Assembly: GCA_017458885.1 (NCBI GenBank) | Contig: JAFSZQ010000094.1 | Span: forward strand, 1-12,294 | Reading direction: 5' to 3' | DNA length: 12,294 nt | Origin: Oscillospiraceae bacterium | GTDB taxonomy: Bacteria > Bacillota > Clostridia > Oscillospirales > Oscillospiraceae | Shown: positions 1 through 5,712 of the stretch, one piece after another | Layout of the letters: each line of letters begins with the position of its first letter | Numbering within the stretch: position 1 is the first letter of the stretch | The notes under the pieces: model-generated | Databases searched by the model: none | Told to the model about the DNA's origin: nothing | What the model saw: only the letters and a program-made list of their open reading frames with translations | Translations under genes and position numbers: made by a program

Positions 1-73
1 CGGCAGCGCCCCGCAGGGCGGCTTCGGCGGTTCGCCGCAGGGCGGCGCGCCGAACGGCGCTCCGCGCGGATAA
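1..73 (+). CDS. C-terminal end of an unrecognised protein with a Gly/Pro/Gln-rich tail (partial)
   Basis: Only the last 23 full codons are inside the window, read from base 2 and ending at TAA 71-73. The visible peptide is low-complexity: two PQGG units eight residues apart, then Gly, Ala, Pro and Asn, ending in Pro-Arg-Gly. Such tails are usually disordered and occur on many unrelated proteins, so no function can be assigned. The frame is supported by the repeat keeping phase at both DNA and protein level, and by the stop lying just ahead of a terminator. The gene converges on the leftward DUF362 gene. An alternative is that the true frame differs and this is non-coding repeat DNA, but the terminator immediately after the stop argues against that. 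Confidence 0.6.
   Translation, partial: GSAPQGGFGGSPQGGAPNGAPRG
11..46 (+). repeat. Imperfect 24-base repeat in the coding tail
   Basis: The 12-mer CCGCAGGGCGGC occurs at 11-22 and again at 35-46, a 24-base (8-codon) period. It encodes Pro-Gln-Gly-Gly each time. Only two copies are visible; the array may continue to the left of the window. Confidence 0.6.
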
Positions 74-79
74 GACGAA

Positions 80-113
80 AAAAAGCGATAGCCCGCAAGG
101 GCGATCGCTTTTT
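80..113. terminator. Bidirectional intrinsic terminator with a GCAA tetraloop
   Basis: Bases 80-89 (AAAAAGCGAT) pair perfectly with 104-113 (ATCGCTTTTT). After one A/G mismatch (90 and 103), GCCC (91-94) pairs with GGGC (99-102), closing a GCAA loop of the GNRA class. The outer arms provide a T-run on either strand. It therefore suits both the rightward gene ending at 73 and the leftward DUF362 gene ending at 125. Confidence 0.9.
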
Positions 114-124
114 CACGCGCTGCG

Positions 125-1018
125 TCAGACCTCGATCAGCTCGTATTCGCGCGAGCCGAAGCCCAGCTCCGCGGCGGCTTCGATGGTGTGTACGCCGTGG
201 CGGGACTCGACGCGCTCGAGGAAGTGCGCGCGGCCCGGGTCGTTCGAGGCGTAGATCAGGTCGATGCACGCCTGATCGACGGCGACGGGGTCGAGCGAGG
301 CGAGGATGCCGATATCCGCCATGCAGGGGTCTTCGGCGGGGGAGCAGCAGTCGCAGTCCACGGAGAGGTTCTTCATCACGTTCACGAACGCGCTCTTGCC
401 CGCGAAGTGCCGCACGACCGTGGACGCGGCGTCCGCCATCGCCTCGCAGAAGCGGTCCTGCTCGGCGTGGACGTTCCACGCCTTGAGGTGGTCGTCGGAC
501 GTGCCTCCGGAGTGGATGCGCGCCTTGCCCGCGCGGGACGCGCAGCCGATGGAGAGCTGCTTGAGCGCGCCGCCGTAGCCGCCCATCGGGTGTCCCTTGA
601 AGTGCGCGAGCACGAGCAGGGAGTCGTAGTTCGCGAGGTTCTTGCCGACGAGGTTGCTCTGGAGCACCTTGCCGTGCTCCACCGTCCATTCGAGGTCGGG
701 GCCCTCGGCGTCCATCAGATCGACGGAGAACAGCTTGCTCCAGCCGTGGTATTCCAGCAGCTTCCAGTGCTCCGGCGTCCGGTCGCGCACGCCGTTGCCG
801 TAGAAGTCGCCGTACGCGGTGTTGCACTCGACGATCGTGCCGTCCACCGCCTCGACCATCGGCCGCCAGAATTCGGGCCGCAGGAAGTTCTGGTTGCCCT
901 TTTCGCCGGAGTGCACCTTGACGGCGACCTTGCCGGGCAGCGAGACGCCGAGCTTCCGGTACAGCTCGACGACCCGCTCGGGGGAGATGTCGCGGGAGAA
1001 ATAGACCTTTGACGCCAT
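125..1018 (-). CDS. DUF362 domain protein, short form without a ferredoxin insert
   Basis: This 297-residue protein matches the DUF362 family by eye. It has an N-terminal VKVHSGEKGNQNFLRPEF segment (34-51), the motif HFKGHPMGGYGGALKQ (139-154), then IGCASRAGK (157-165), and near the C-terminus a cysteine cluster (Cys222, 224, 225, 232) followed by MADIGILASLDPVAVDQ. Many DUF362 proteins carry two [4Fe-4S] ferredoxin motifs after the CASRAGK region. Here that insert is absent, but the cysteine cluster remains and could bind metal. The biochemical role of the family is not settled. There is no signal peptide, so it is probably cytoplasmic. ATG at 1016-1018 follows AAGGAGC (complement of 1026-1032). 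It starts 21 bases after the S41 protease gene stops, so the two are probably co-transcribed, and it ends just before the terminator at 80-113. Confidence 0.88.
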   Translation of the reverse strand: MASKVYFSRDISPERVVELYRKLGVSLPGKVAVKVHSGEKGNQNFLRPEFWRPMVEAVDGTIVECNTAYGDFYGNGVRDRTPEHWKLLEYHGWSKLFSVDLMDAEGPDLEWTVEHGKVLQSNLVGKNLANYDSLLVLAHFKGHPMGGYGGALKQLSIGCASRAGKARIHSGGTSDDHLKAWNVHAEQDRFCEAMADAASTVVRHFAGKSAFVNVMKNLSVDCDCCSPAEDPCMADIGILASLDPVAVDQACIDLIYASNDPGRAHFLERVESRHGVHTIEAAAELGFGSREYELIEV

Positions 1019-1039
1019 GTTGTAAGCTCCTTTCGTATG

Positions 1040-2911
1040 TCAGTACGACAAAATATCCAGCGTTTTAAGGACGCTGCAAAGCGTCGCCGCCGCGTCCTGG
1101 CGCGTGGCGGTCGCCGCGGGGGCGACGTCGGAAAGCTCCGTGCAGAGCATATTGCCGTCGTAGGCGGTCAGCACGCTCGCCTCCGTCCGCGCCCAGTCGG
1201 GCAGGGTGAGGAGCGGCTCCTCCGAGAGCGCCTCGGGGGTCAGCGCGAGGGCATAGTCGTCCGCCTGGAAGTTGAGGAAGCGCGCGAGCCGCCCCATGAC
1301 CGCGATGAGCTGCGCCTGCGTCAGCGTGCCGTTCGGGTCGAAGCGCCCGCCGCCGACGCCGCTCATGAAGCCGAGGCTCGCCACGGCGTTGACGCCGGAG
1401 GCAAACCACGCGCCGTCGGGCACGTCGGAGAAGCCCATCGAAACGCCGCCTTTGACGTTGAGCGCCTGCGCGAGCATCACGGCGAGCTCGGCGCGCGTCA
1501 GCGCGCCGTCGGGGTGGAACCGCCCCGCGCCGTCGCCGCGCAGCATCCCGTAGACGGCGAGCGTGTCGATCGGCGTGATATAGGGGCAGTCGCCGAGGTC
1601 GGTGAAGCAGCGGTCGTCGTAGGCGACGCCCAGACGCTTCGCGGCGTCCGCCGCGTCGAGCTCCGAAGTCTTGCCGCCGGTCCTGCACTCCAGCATGAGG
1701 TCGGGCGGCAGCGCGGCGAAGAACGCCGCGAGCGCGCCGGCGTGCTCCTTGCGCGCCGACACGAGATCGACGAAGAACGCCTTGCCGTTGAGCGTGAAGC
1801 CGAGGTACTCGCCGGACTTCGGCTGCTTCGCCGTCAGCAGCGCGGCGATCTCCGCCGCGTACTCGTCGGGGACGAGCAGCGTCGGGATCACGCCGATGCG
1901 GTCGGTGGTGTTGCCGTCGGAGCAGTAGAAGCGGTAGGCGGTGACCTTGAGGGAGTCGCCGTCGAACAGGTCGGGATACTCCGCCTCGTCGAGCACGAGC
2001 TGCGCCGTGCCCTTGCCGTAGGTGCGCGTGCCGATCACGACGCCCGCGTCCTCCGCGCGGATGCCGCCGGAGAGGATCTCCGACGCGCTCGCCGAGTAGC
2101 CGTTGACCAGCACGACGGCGGGCTTATCCGTCTCCTGCTCGGCGAGGTAGAGCGTGTAGAACGAGCTGCCGTCCGCGAGGCGGTAGTAGAGCTTGGGGCC
2201 GCCGCCGGTGAACACGCCGAGCGCGCCCACCGCCGCGTCGGCGAGCCCGCCGAGGTTGCCGCGCAGGTCGATCAGCCAGTGGTCGGCGGTCTTGCCGTAT
2301 TGTTCCACGCCCTCGAAGAAATAGTCCGCCGTCTGCGAGCCGAAGCTGTCGCAGTCGATGACGCCCACGCCGCTCTCCAGCGTGACGGTGGTGTTGTGGA
2401 CGGTGATGGTGCGCCGCTCGATGCGCCAGTCCCGCGTCGTGCCGTCCGCGCGGCGGACGGTGAGCGTGACGTAGCTGCCCGCCTCGCCGACGATCAGGGC
2501 GCGGTGCGCCTCCTGCGCGGGCACGCAGGAAAGGCCGTCCACGGCGATGATGAGGTCGTCGACCCGCAGCCCCGCCTCCTTCGCGCCGCCGCCGTCGAGC
2601 AGCGAGGTGATGCGGATGCCGTTCGCGGTGAACTCGACCCCCGCGCCGATGCCCGTCAGCGTCGTCTCGTCCTCGACGCCCGCGGTGAACTCCTCGTAGT
2701 CGGCGGCGCTCATGTAGTAGGTGTAGGGGTCGCCGACGGCGTCGAACAGCGCGTCCAGCGTCTCCGCGCGGTACGCGGCGGCGGGGAGCGGGTCAACGTA
2801 GTTTTCCTCCAGCAGCGAAAGCGCCTGCTCCACGGAGAGCGCGTTCGCCGAGGTCAGGCACAGCGCGAGCGCGCAGAGCGCCGCCGCAAGGCGGCGAAAT
2901 CGTTTTTTCAT
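1040..2911 (-). CDS. Secreted S41 C-terminal processing peptidase with PDZ domain and three SLH repeats
   Basis: The 623-residue protein begins with a signal peptide: KKRFRR, a hydrophobic core, and probable cleavage after SANA (about residue 24). A PDZ-like domain follows at about 87-155 (GIGAGVEF, GLRVDDLIIAVDG). The S41 serine protease domain covers about 165-345. Ser275 in SASASE and Lys300 in TYGKGT fit the Ser-Lys dyad, with the same 25-residue spacing as Ser430/Lys455 of E. coli Prc. The C-terminus holds two clear SLH repeats (about 436-482 and 494-543) and a weaker third (about 560-618, ending TRQDAAATLCSVLK). SLH repeats bind secondary cell-wall polymers, so the protease is probably displayed on the cell surface; its substrate is unknown. 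I chose the ATG at 2909-2911 over the one ten codons upstream because it gives a proper signal peptide and has a strong SD six bases away. It lies 40 bases after the toxin gene and 21 before DUF362. Confidence 0.92.
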   Translation of the reverse strand: MKKRFRRLAAALCALALCLTSANALSVEQALSLLEENYVDPLPAAAYRAETLDALFDAVGDPYTYYMSAADYEEFTAGVEDETTLTGIGAGVEFTANGIRITSLLDGGGAKEAGLRVDDLIIAVDGLSCVPAQEAHRALIVGEAGSYVTLTVRRADGTTRDWRIERRTITVHNTTVTLESGVGVIDCDSFGSQTADYFFEGVEQYGKTADHWLIDLRGNLGGLADAAVGALGVFTGGGPKLYYRLADGSSFYTLYLAEQETDKPAVVLVNGYSASASEILSGGIRAEDAGVVIGTRTYGKGTAQLVLDEAEYPDLFDGDSLKVTAYRFYCSDGNTTDRIGVIPTLLVPDEYAAEIAALLTAKQPKSGEYLGFTLNGKAFFVDLVSARKEHAGALAAFFAALPPDLMLECRTGGKTSELDAADAAKRLGVAYDDRCFTDLGDCPYITPIDTLAVYGMLRGDGAGRFHPDGALTRAELAVMLAQALNVKGGVSMGFSDVPDGAWFASGVNAVASLGFMSGVGGGRFDPNGTLTQAQLIAVMGRLARFLNFQADDYALALTPEALSEEPLLTLPDWARTEASVLTAYDGNMLCTELSDVAPAATATRQDAAATLCSVLKTLDILSY

Positions 2912-2917
2912 CGTGTT

Positions 2918-2924
2918 GCTCCTT
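2918..2924 (-). promoter_or_regulatory. Ribosome binding site deciding the S41 protease start
   Basis: The minus strand reads AAGGAGC, six bases before the ATG at 2909-2911. The upstream in-frame ATG at 2939-2941 has no comparable site and would add ten non-signal residues. Confidence 0.85.
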
Positions 2925-2951
2925 CTGACTGTCTCCGGCATACGGTTGAAC

Positions 2952-3254
2952 TTAAAAATCGCTTCTTGAATAGCGCACCGTCACCACGATCACCGTTTTG
3001 CTTGCTTCATCGATGCGGTACACAATGGTATCGTTCTTCACGAACAACTGGCGATAGCCTTTGTTCGCATAGATACCGCGCTGGCGCTCCGGACAGCGGT
3101 AGGGCATGGTTTCCAGCGAAAGTATCCCATTCTCCAAAGCGTCCGCCGTGTTTTTGGCAGTGCCCTGCTCCCGGAGCGCATTGGCAATATACGCATAGAT
3201 ACCCTCCAGGTCCCGCCGCGCCTTGGACGTCAGCTTTACCTGATACTTACCCAA
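2952..3254 (-). CDS. RelE/ParE-family toxin of a type II toxin-antitoxin pair
   Basis: The 100-residue basic protein has the RelE/ParE fold signature: an N-terminal strand (YQVKLTSKARRDL), a helical hairpin (about 12-50), then strands with YRQLFVKNDTIVYRID (68-82) and a C-terminal TVIVVTVRYSRSDF (87-100). Members of this superfamily either cleave mRNA on the ribosome (RelE-like) or poison gyrase (ParE-like); the sequence alone does not decide which. The start is TTG at 3252-3254. An in-frame TGA lies a few codons upstream, no ATG or GTG intervenes, and GAGGA (complement of 3262-3266) sits seven bases ahead. The gene overlaps the antitoxin gene by eight bases, implying translational coupling. 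Base composition is clearly more AT-rich than the flanks, suggesting acquisition by transfer. Confidence 0.9.
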   Translation of the reverse strand: MGKYQVKLTSKARRDLEGIYAYIANALREQGTAKNTADALENGILSLETMPYRCPERQRGIYANKGYRQLFVKNDTIVYRIDEASKTVIVVTVRYSRSDF

Positions 3255-3510
3255 TGTGCTTTCCTCGCAGGGCTCTCAACTCCTCGCGGGCGTCGTAGAG
3301 CTTGCCGTCCCTGCCGAGTTCCTGCTCCGCCTCCGCGATGGCGGCGTCTGTTGTCGCCGTGTCCAGCATCTCGTCATACGTTTCGATGCTCATCACGACC
3401 ATGTCGCCGTAGCCGTTCTTCGTGATGAAGATCGGCTCCCGCTTCGCGTGGCAGAGATTGGACATCTCCGTTGTATTCCTCATATCCGTGATCGGTCTGA
3501 TCTGCGGCAT
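3247..3510 (-). CDS. Phd/YefM-family antitoxin
   Basis: The 87-residue protein has the N-terminal DNA-binding half typical of Phd/YefM antitoxins: MPQIRPITDMRNTTEMSN, then EPIFITKNGYGDMVVMSIETYDEML (25-49). An acidic and charged C-terminal half (about 55-87) would bind and neutralise the toxin. Such antitoxins repress their own promoter, with the toxin as corepressor. ATG at 3508-3510 is chosen over the longer open frame starting near 3591 because GGGAGGTG (complement of 3517-3524) is six bases upstream and the homologous region starts there. The longer frame would also run through the promoter. It is the first gene of the leftward TA pair and overlaps the toxin gene by eight bases. Confidence 0.92.
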   Translation of the reverse strand: MPQIRPITDMRNTTEMSNLCHAKREPIFITKNGYGDMVVMSIETYDEMLDTATTDAAIAEAEQELGRDGKLYDAREELRALRGKHIG

Positions 3511-3535
3511 AGCACGCACCTCCCTTTCTGCCATT

Positions 3536-3564
3536 ATTATAGCAGAATTATGCGCATCATGCAA
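3536..3564 (-). promoter_or_regulatory. TA-operon promoter, extended -10
   Basis: On the minus strand, TTGCAT (complement of 3559-3564) is followed by a 17-base spacer and TATAAT (complement of 3536-3541), with TGC directly before the -10 (extended -10). Transcription would start near 3529, leaving a leader of about 19 bases before the antitoxin ATG. Confidence 0.85.
3547..3560. promoter_or_regulatory. Candidate antitoxin operator in the TA promoter spacer
   Basis: ATGCGCAT at 3550-3557 is a perfect palindrome. It extends to 14 bases (3547-3560) with a single mismatched pair (3549/3558). It lies between the -35 and -10 boxes, where a bound Phd/YefM dimer would block RNA polymerase. The assignment as operator is inference. 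Confidence 0.5.
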
Positions 3565-3594
3565 GGCGTTTCTTGTTTCCAGTTGCTGCAAGTG

Positions 3595-3623
3595 TTGAAA
3601 ACCCGCTCCGTTTGGACTATACT
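3595..3623 (+). promoter_or_regulatory. Sigma-A-type promoter of rsmI
   Basis: TTGAAA (3595-3600), a 17-base spacer and TATACT (3618-3623) sit about 28 bases before the rsmI ATG. The site is divergent from the TA promoter; the two -35 boxes are 30 bases apart. It may drive both rsmI and the overlapping MFS gene. Confidence 0.85.
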
Positions 3624-3650
3624 GGAAAAAAACACGAGCAGGAGGGCGCT

Positions 3651-4523
3651 ATGGAACAGCAGATCGGCACGCTCTACATCGTCGCGACGCCCATCGGCAA
3701 CGCGCGCGACATGAGCGAGCGCGGACGGACGATACTCGAGACGGCAGACCTCATCGCGGCGGAGGACACGCGCCGCAGCGTCGTGCTGCTCAACAAACTG
3801 GGCATCCGCAACGACCTCTCCGCCAATCACAAGTTCAACGAGCACGGCAAGGCGAAGTGGTTCGTCTCGCAGCTCCTCGCGGGCAAGAACGTCGCCGTCG
3901 TCACGGACGCGGGCACGCCCTGCATCTCCGACCCGGGCAACGAGCTGATCAAGGCGGCGCTCGGGCACGGCGTGCGCGTCGTCGGCGTCCCGGGCGCCTG
4001 CGCCGCGGTGACGGCGCTGTCGATCTCGGGCTTCGACCTCTCGACATTCTTCTTCTACGGCTTCTTCCCGCGCGAGAACGCCGATCGCCGCCGCGTGCTG
4101 GAGCGGATGCGCAAGGGCGATACCAAGACCTATGCGTTCTACGAGTCGCCGAGGCGCGTCATGGGCGCGGTGGAGTTTTTCATCGGCGCGGACGCGGACG
4201 TGCGGCTGTGCCTGTGCAACGACATGACGAAGCTGCACGAGACGACGTTCCGCGGCGCGCCCGCCGAGGTCAAGGAGCAGCTTTTGGCGAAGGGGAACTA
4301 CGAAAAGGGCGAGTACGCGATGATCGTCGAGGTGCAGGACGGGTATTTCCTGCGCGAGGTGGAGCACGTCTCGACGCCGGAGGCGCTGCTCGCGGACTGC
4401 ATGGTGAAGCGCGGCGTGAGCGCGAAGGACGCGATCCGGCTGCTGCTCAAGGACGAGAACAACACCTACAGCAAAAACGAGCTCTACGCCGCGTCGCTCT
4501 CGCTCAAGGAGCGGTTCGCATGA
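3651..4523 (+). CDS. rsmI: 16S rRNA (cytidine(1402)-2'-O)-methyltransferase RsmI
   Basis: The 290-residue protein carries the SAM-dependent tetrapyrrole methylase-like fold of RsmI. Visible motifs are GTLYIVATPIGN (6-17), AEDTR (37-41), TDAGTPCISDPG (85-96), VPGACAAVTALS (113-124) and FYESPRR (163-169), with a C-terminal RsmI tail (about 245-288). RsmI methylates the 2'-OH of C1402 of 16S rRNA in the decoding centre, next to the N4-methylation made by RsmH, and tunes decoding fidelity. Length is normal for the family. ATG at 3651 is preceded by AGGAGG (3640-3645); the open frame to the left would pass through the promoter and lacks homology. The stop TGA overlaps the next gene's ATG (ATGA). 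Confidence 0.96.
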   Translation: MEQQIGTLYIVATPIGNARDMSERGRTILETADLIAAEDTRRSVVLLNKLGIRNDLSANHKFNEHGKAKWFVSQLLAGKNVAVVTDAGTPCISDPGNELIKAALGHGVRVVGVPGACAAVTALSISGFDLSTFFFYGFFPRENADRRRVLERMRKGDTKTYAFYESPRRVMGAVEFFIGADADVRLCLCNDMTKLHETTFRGAPAEVKEQLLAKGNYEKGEYAMIVEVQDGYFLREVEHVSTPEALLADCMVKRGVSAKDAIRLLLKDENNTYSKNELYAASLSLKERFA

Positions 4524-5689
4524 GCCTCACGGCGGCGTATTCCGCCGTGCAGGCGTCGTTCTGGATGAGCTTTTGCGTCGAGGTCGGCTTCGCGGCGGTG
4601 TACCTGCGCGCGCTCGGCTACTCCAACGCGGCGCTCGGCGCGGTGCTGGCGGTGGGCAACCTGCTCGGCGCGCTGCTCGGCACGGCGCTCTCGGCGCTGA
4701 TCGACCGGCACGAGCGCCTCGCCGCCGCGCGCCTGACGCCCTTCGTGCTGGCGGCGCAGGCGGCGTCGCTGCTCCTGCTGGCGCTGACGCCCTCCGGCGG
4801 CGCGGTCTCCGTGCTCTACGCGCTGTACCTCGCGTTCGCGCTTCCGGTGAACGCGCTGAACCTCAAGCTCTATTCGGACGCGGTCTACGCCGGCGCCGCG
4901 GTGGATTACGGCTTCGCGCGCGGCATGGGCTCGCTGGCGTATGTGCTGGTCTCCGTGCTGCTCGGCGCGTGGGTCGAGCGCGCGTCCGTCCGCGTGATCC
5001 CGCTCGCGGGGCTGGCGCTCTGCGCGCTCCAGTGCGCCGCGTTCCTGCTGTTCCTGCGCCGCGCGCCGGCGGCGGGCGGCGGACGGACGGCGGAGCGGGC
5101 GCGCGGCGCGACGATGGCGGCGTTCCTGCGCGGCAACCCGCGCTTCTGCGTGCTGCTGTTCGGCACGGCGCTGCTGTTCTTCGCGCACAACGTCGTGTGC
5201 AACTTTCTCATCAACGTCACGCGCAACGTCGGCGGCGACACCGCCGCGATGGGCGCGCTCAACGGCTTCATGGCGGCGATGGAGATCCCCGTCATGCTGC
5301 TCTACTCGCGCCTGTTCGGCTCCCGCCGCCCCGCGCCGCTCCTGCGCGCCGCGTTCGCGTGCTTCACGCTCAAGTCCGCCGCGATCGCCGCCGCGCCGAA
5401 CCTCCCGCTGCTCGCGGCGGCGTTTCTGCTCCAGGCGCCGTCCTTCGCGCTCTACACCGCCGCCATCGTCCCCTATGTGGGGGAGATCACGGCGCACGAG
5501 GACTCGGCGAAGGCGCAGAGCCTCGCCTACGCGATGACGACGATCGGCGCGGTGCTCGCGAGCGTGTTCGGCGGGCGGCTGTACGACGCGGTCTCGGCGG
5601 CGGCGACGCTGTGGATCGCCTGCGCGATCTGCGCCGCGGGCAGCGCGATCGCGCTGCTCGGCGTCCAAACGAAGAAAAGACCCACCTGA
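4520..5689 (+). CDS. MFS transporter, LacY/nucleoside-symporter-like
   Basis: The 389-residue protein is strongly hydrophobic, with segments compatible with about 12 membrane helices. A central cytoplasmic loop (about 181-205, rich in Arg and Gly) separates the two six-helix halves. The segment YGFARGMGSLAYVL (130-143) resembles the Y-G-x-x-R-x-x-G-S signature of the LacY and nucleoside:H+ symporter branch, and IDRHERL (61-67) sits at the usual helix 2-3 loop. The substrate cannot be read from the sequence. ATG at 4520 overlaps the rsmI stop, and AAGGAG (4506-4511) lies eight bases ahead, so translation is probably coupled to rsmI. The TGA at 5687-5689 lies within the 5' arm of the downstream terminator. 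A much longer open frame reaching back to 3857 is only a GC-rich shadow of rsmI. Confidence 0.88.
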   Translation: MSLTAAYSAVQASFWMSFCVEVGFAAVYLRALGYSNAALGAVLAVGNLLGALLGTALSALIDRHERLAAARLTPFVLAAQAASLLLLALTPSGGAVSVLYALYLAFALPVNALNLKLYSDAVYAGAAVDYGFARGMGSLAYVLVSVLLGAWVERASVRVIPLAGLALCALQCAAFLLFLRRAPAAGGGRTAERARGATMAAFLRGNPRFCVLLFGTALLFFAHNVVCNFLINVTRNVGGDTAAMGALNGFMAAMEIPVMLLYSRLFGSRRPAPLLRAAFACFTLKSAAIAAAPNLPLLAAAFLLQAPSFALYTAAIVPYVGEITAHEDSAKAQSLAYAMTTIGAVLASVFGGRLYDAVSAAATLWIACAICAAGSAIALLGVQTKKRPT

Positions 5690-5708
5690 CACGTCGTGTC
5701 AGGTGGGT
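5680..5708. terminator. Shared bidirectional terminator between MFS and rnj
   Basis: A perfect 13-bp stem, 5680-5692 (ACCCACCTGACAC) with 5696-5708, closes a three-base loop (GTC). On the minus strand the 3' flank reads TCTTTTCTTC; on the plus strand only TTT then CG, so it should work better for rnj. The MFS stop codon (5687-5689) lies in the stem and the rnj stop (5713-5715) four bases outside it. Confidence 0.92.
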
Positions 5709-5712
5709 TTCG

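Noticed and set aside
2442..2460. Perfect 8-bp hairpin (CCGTCCGC/GCGGACGG)
   Set aside because: It lies inside the protease coding region in Arg/Ala/Asp/Gly codons with no T-run; expected by chance in such GC-rich sequence.
1037..3298. A 753-codon open frame on the plus strand across the S41 protease and toxin genes
   Set aside because: It is Arg/Glu/Val-rich antisense sequence typical of GC-rich shadow frames. The opposite strand encodes a protease with intact motifs, a toxin and strong ribosome binding sites.
3857..5689. A longer N-terminus for the MFS gene reaching back into rsmI
   Set aside because: The extra 220 residues are an out-of-frame, low-complexity reading of rsmI. ATG 4520 has an SD and begins directly before the first membrane segment.
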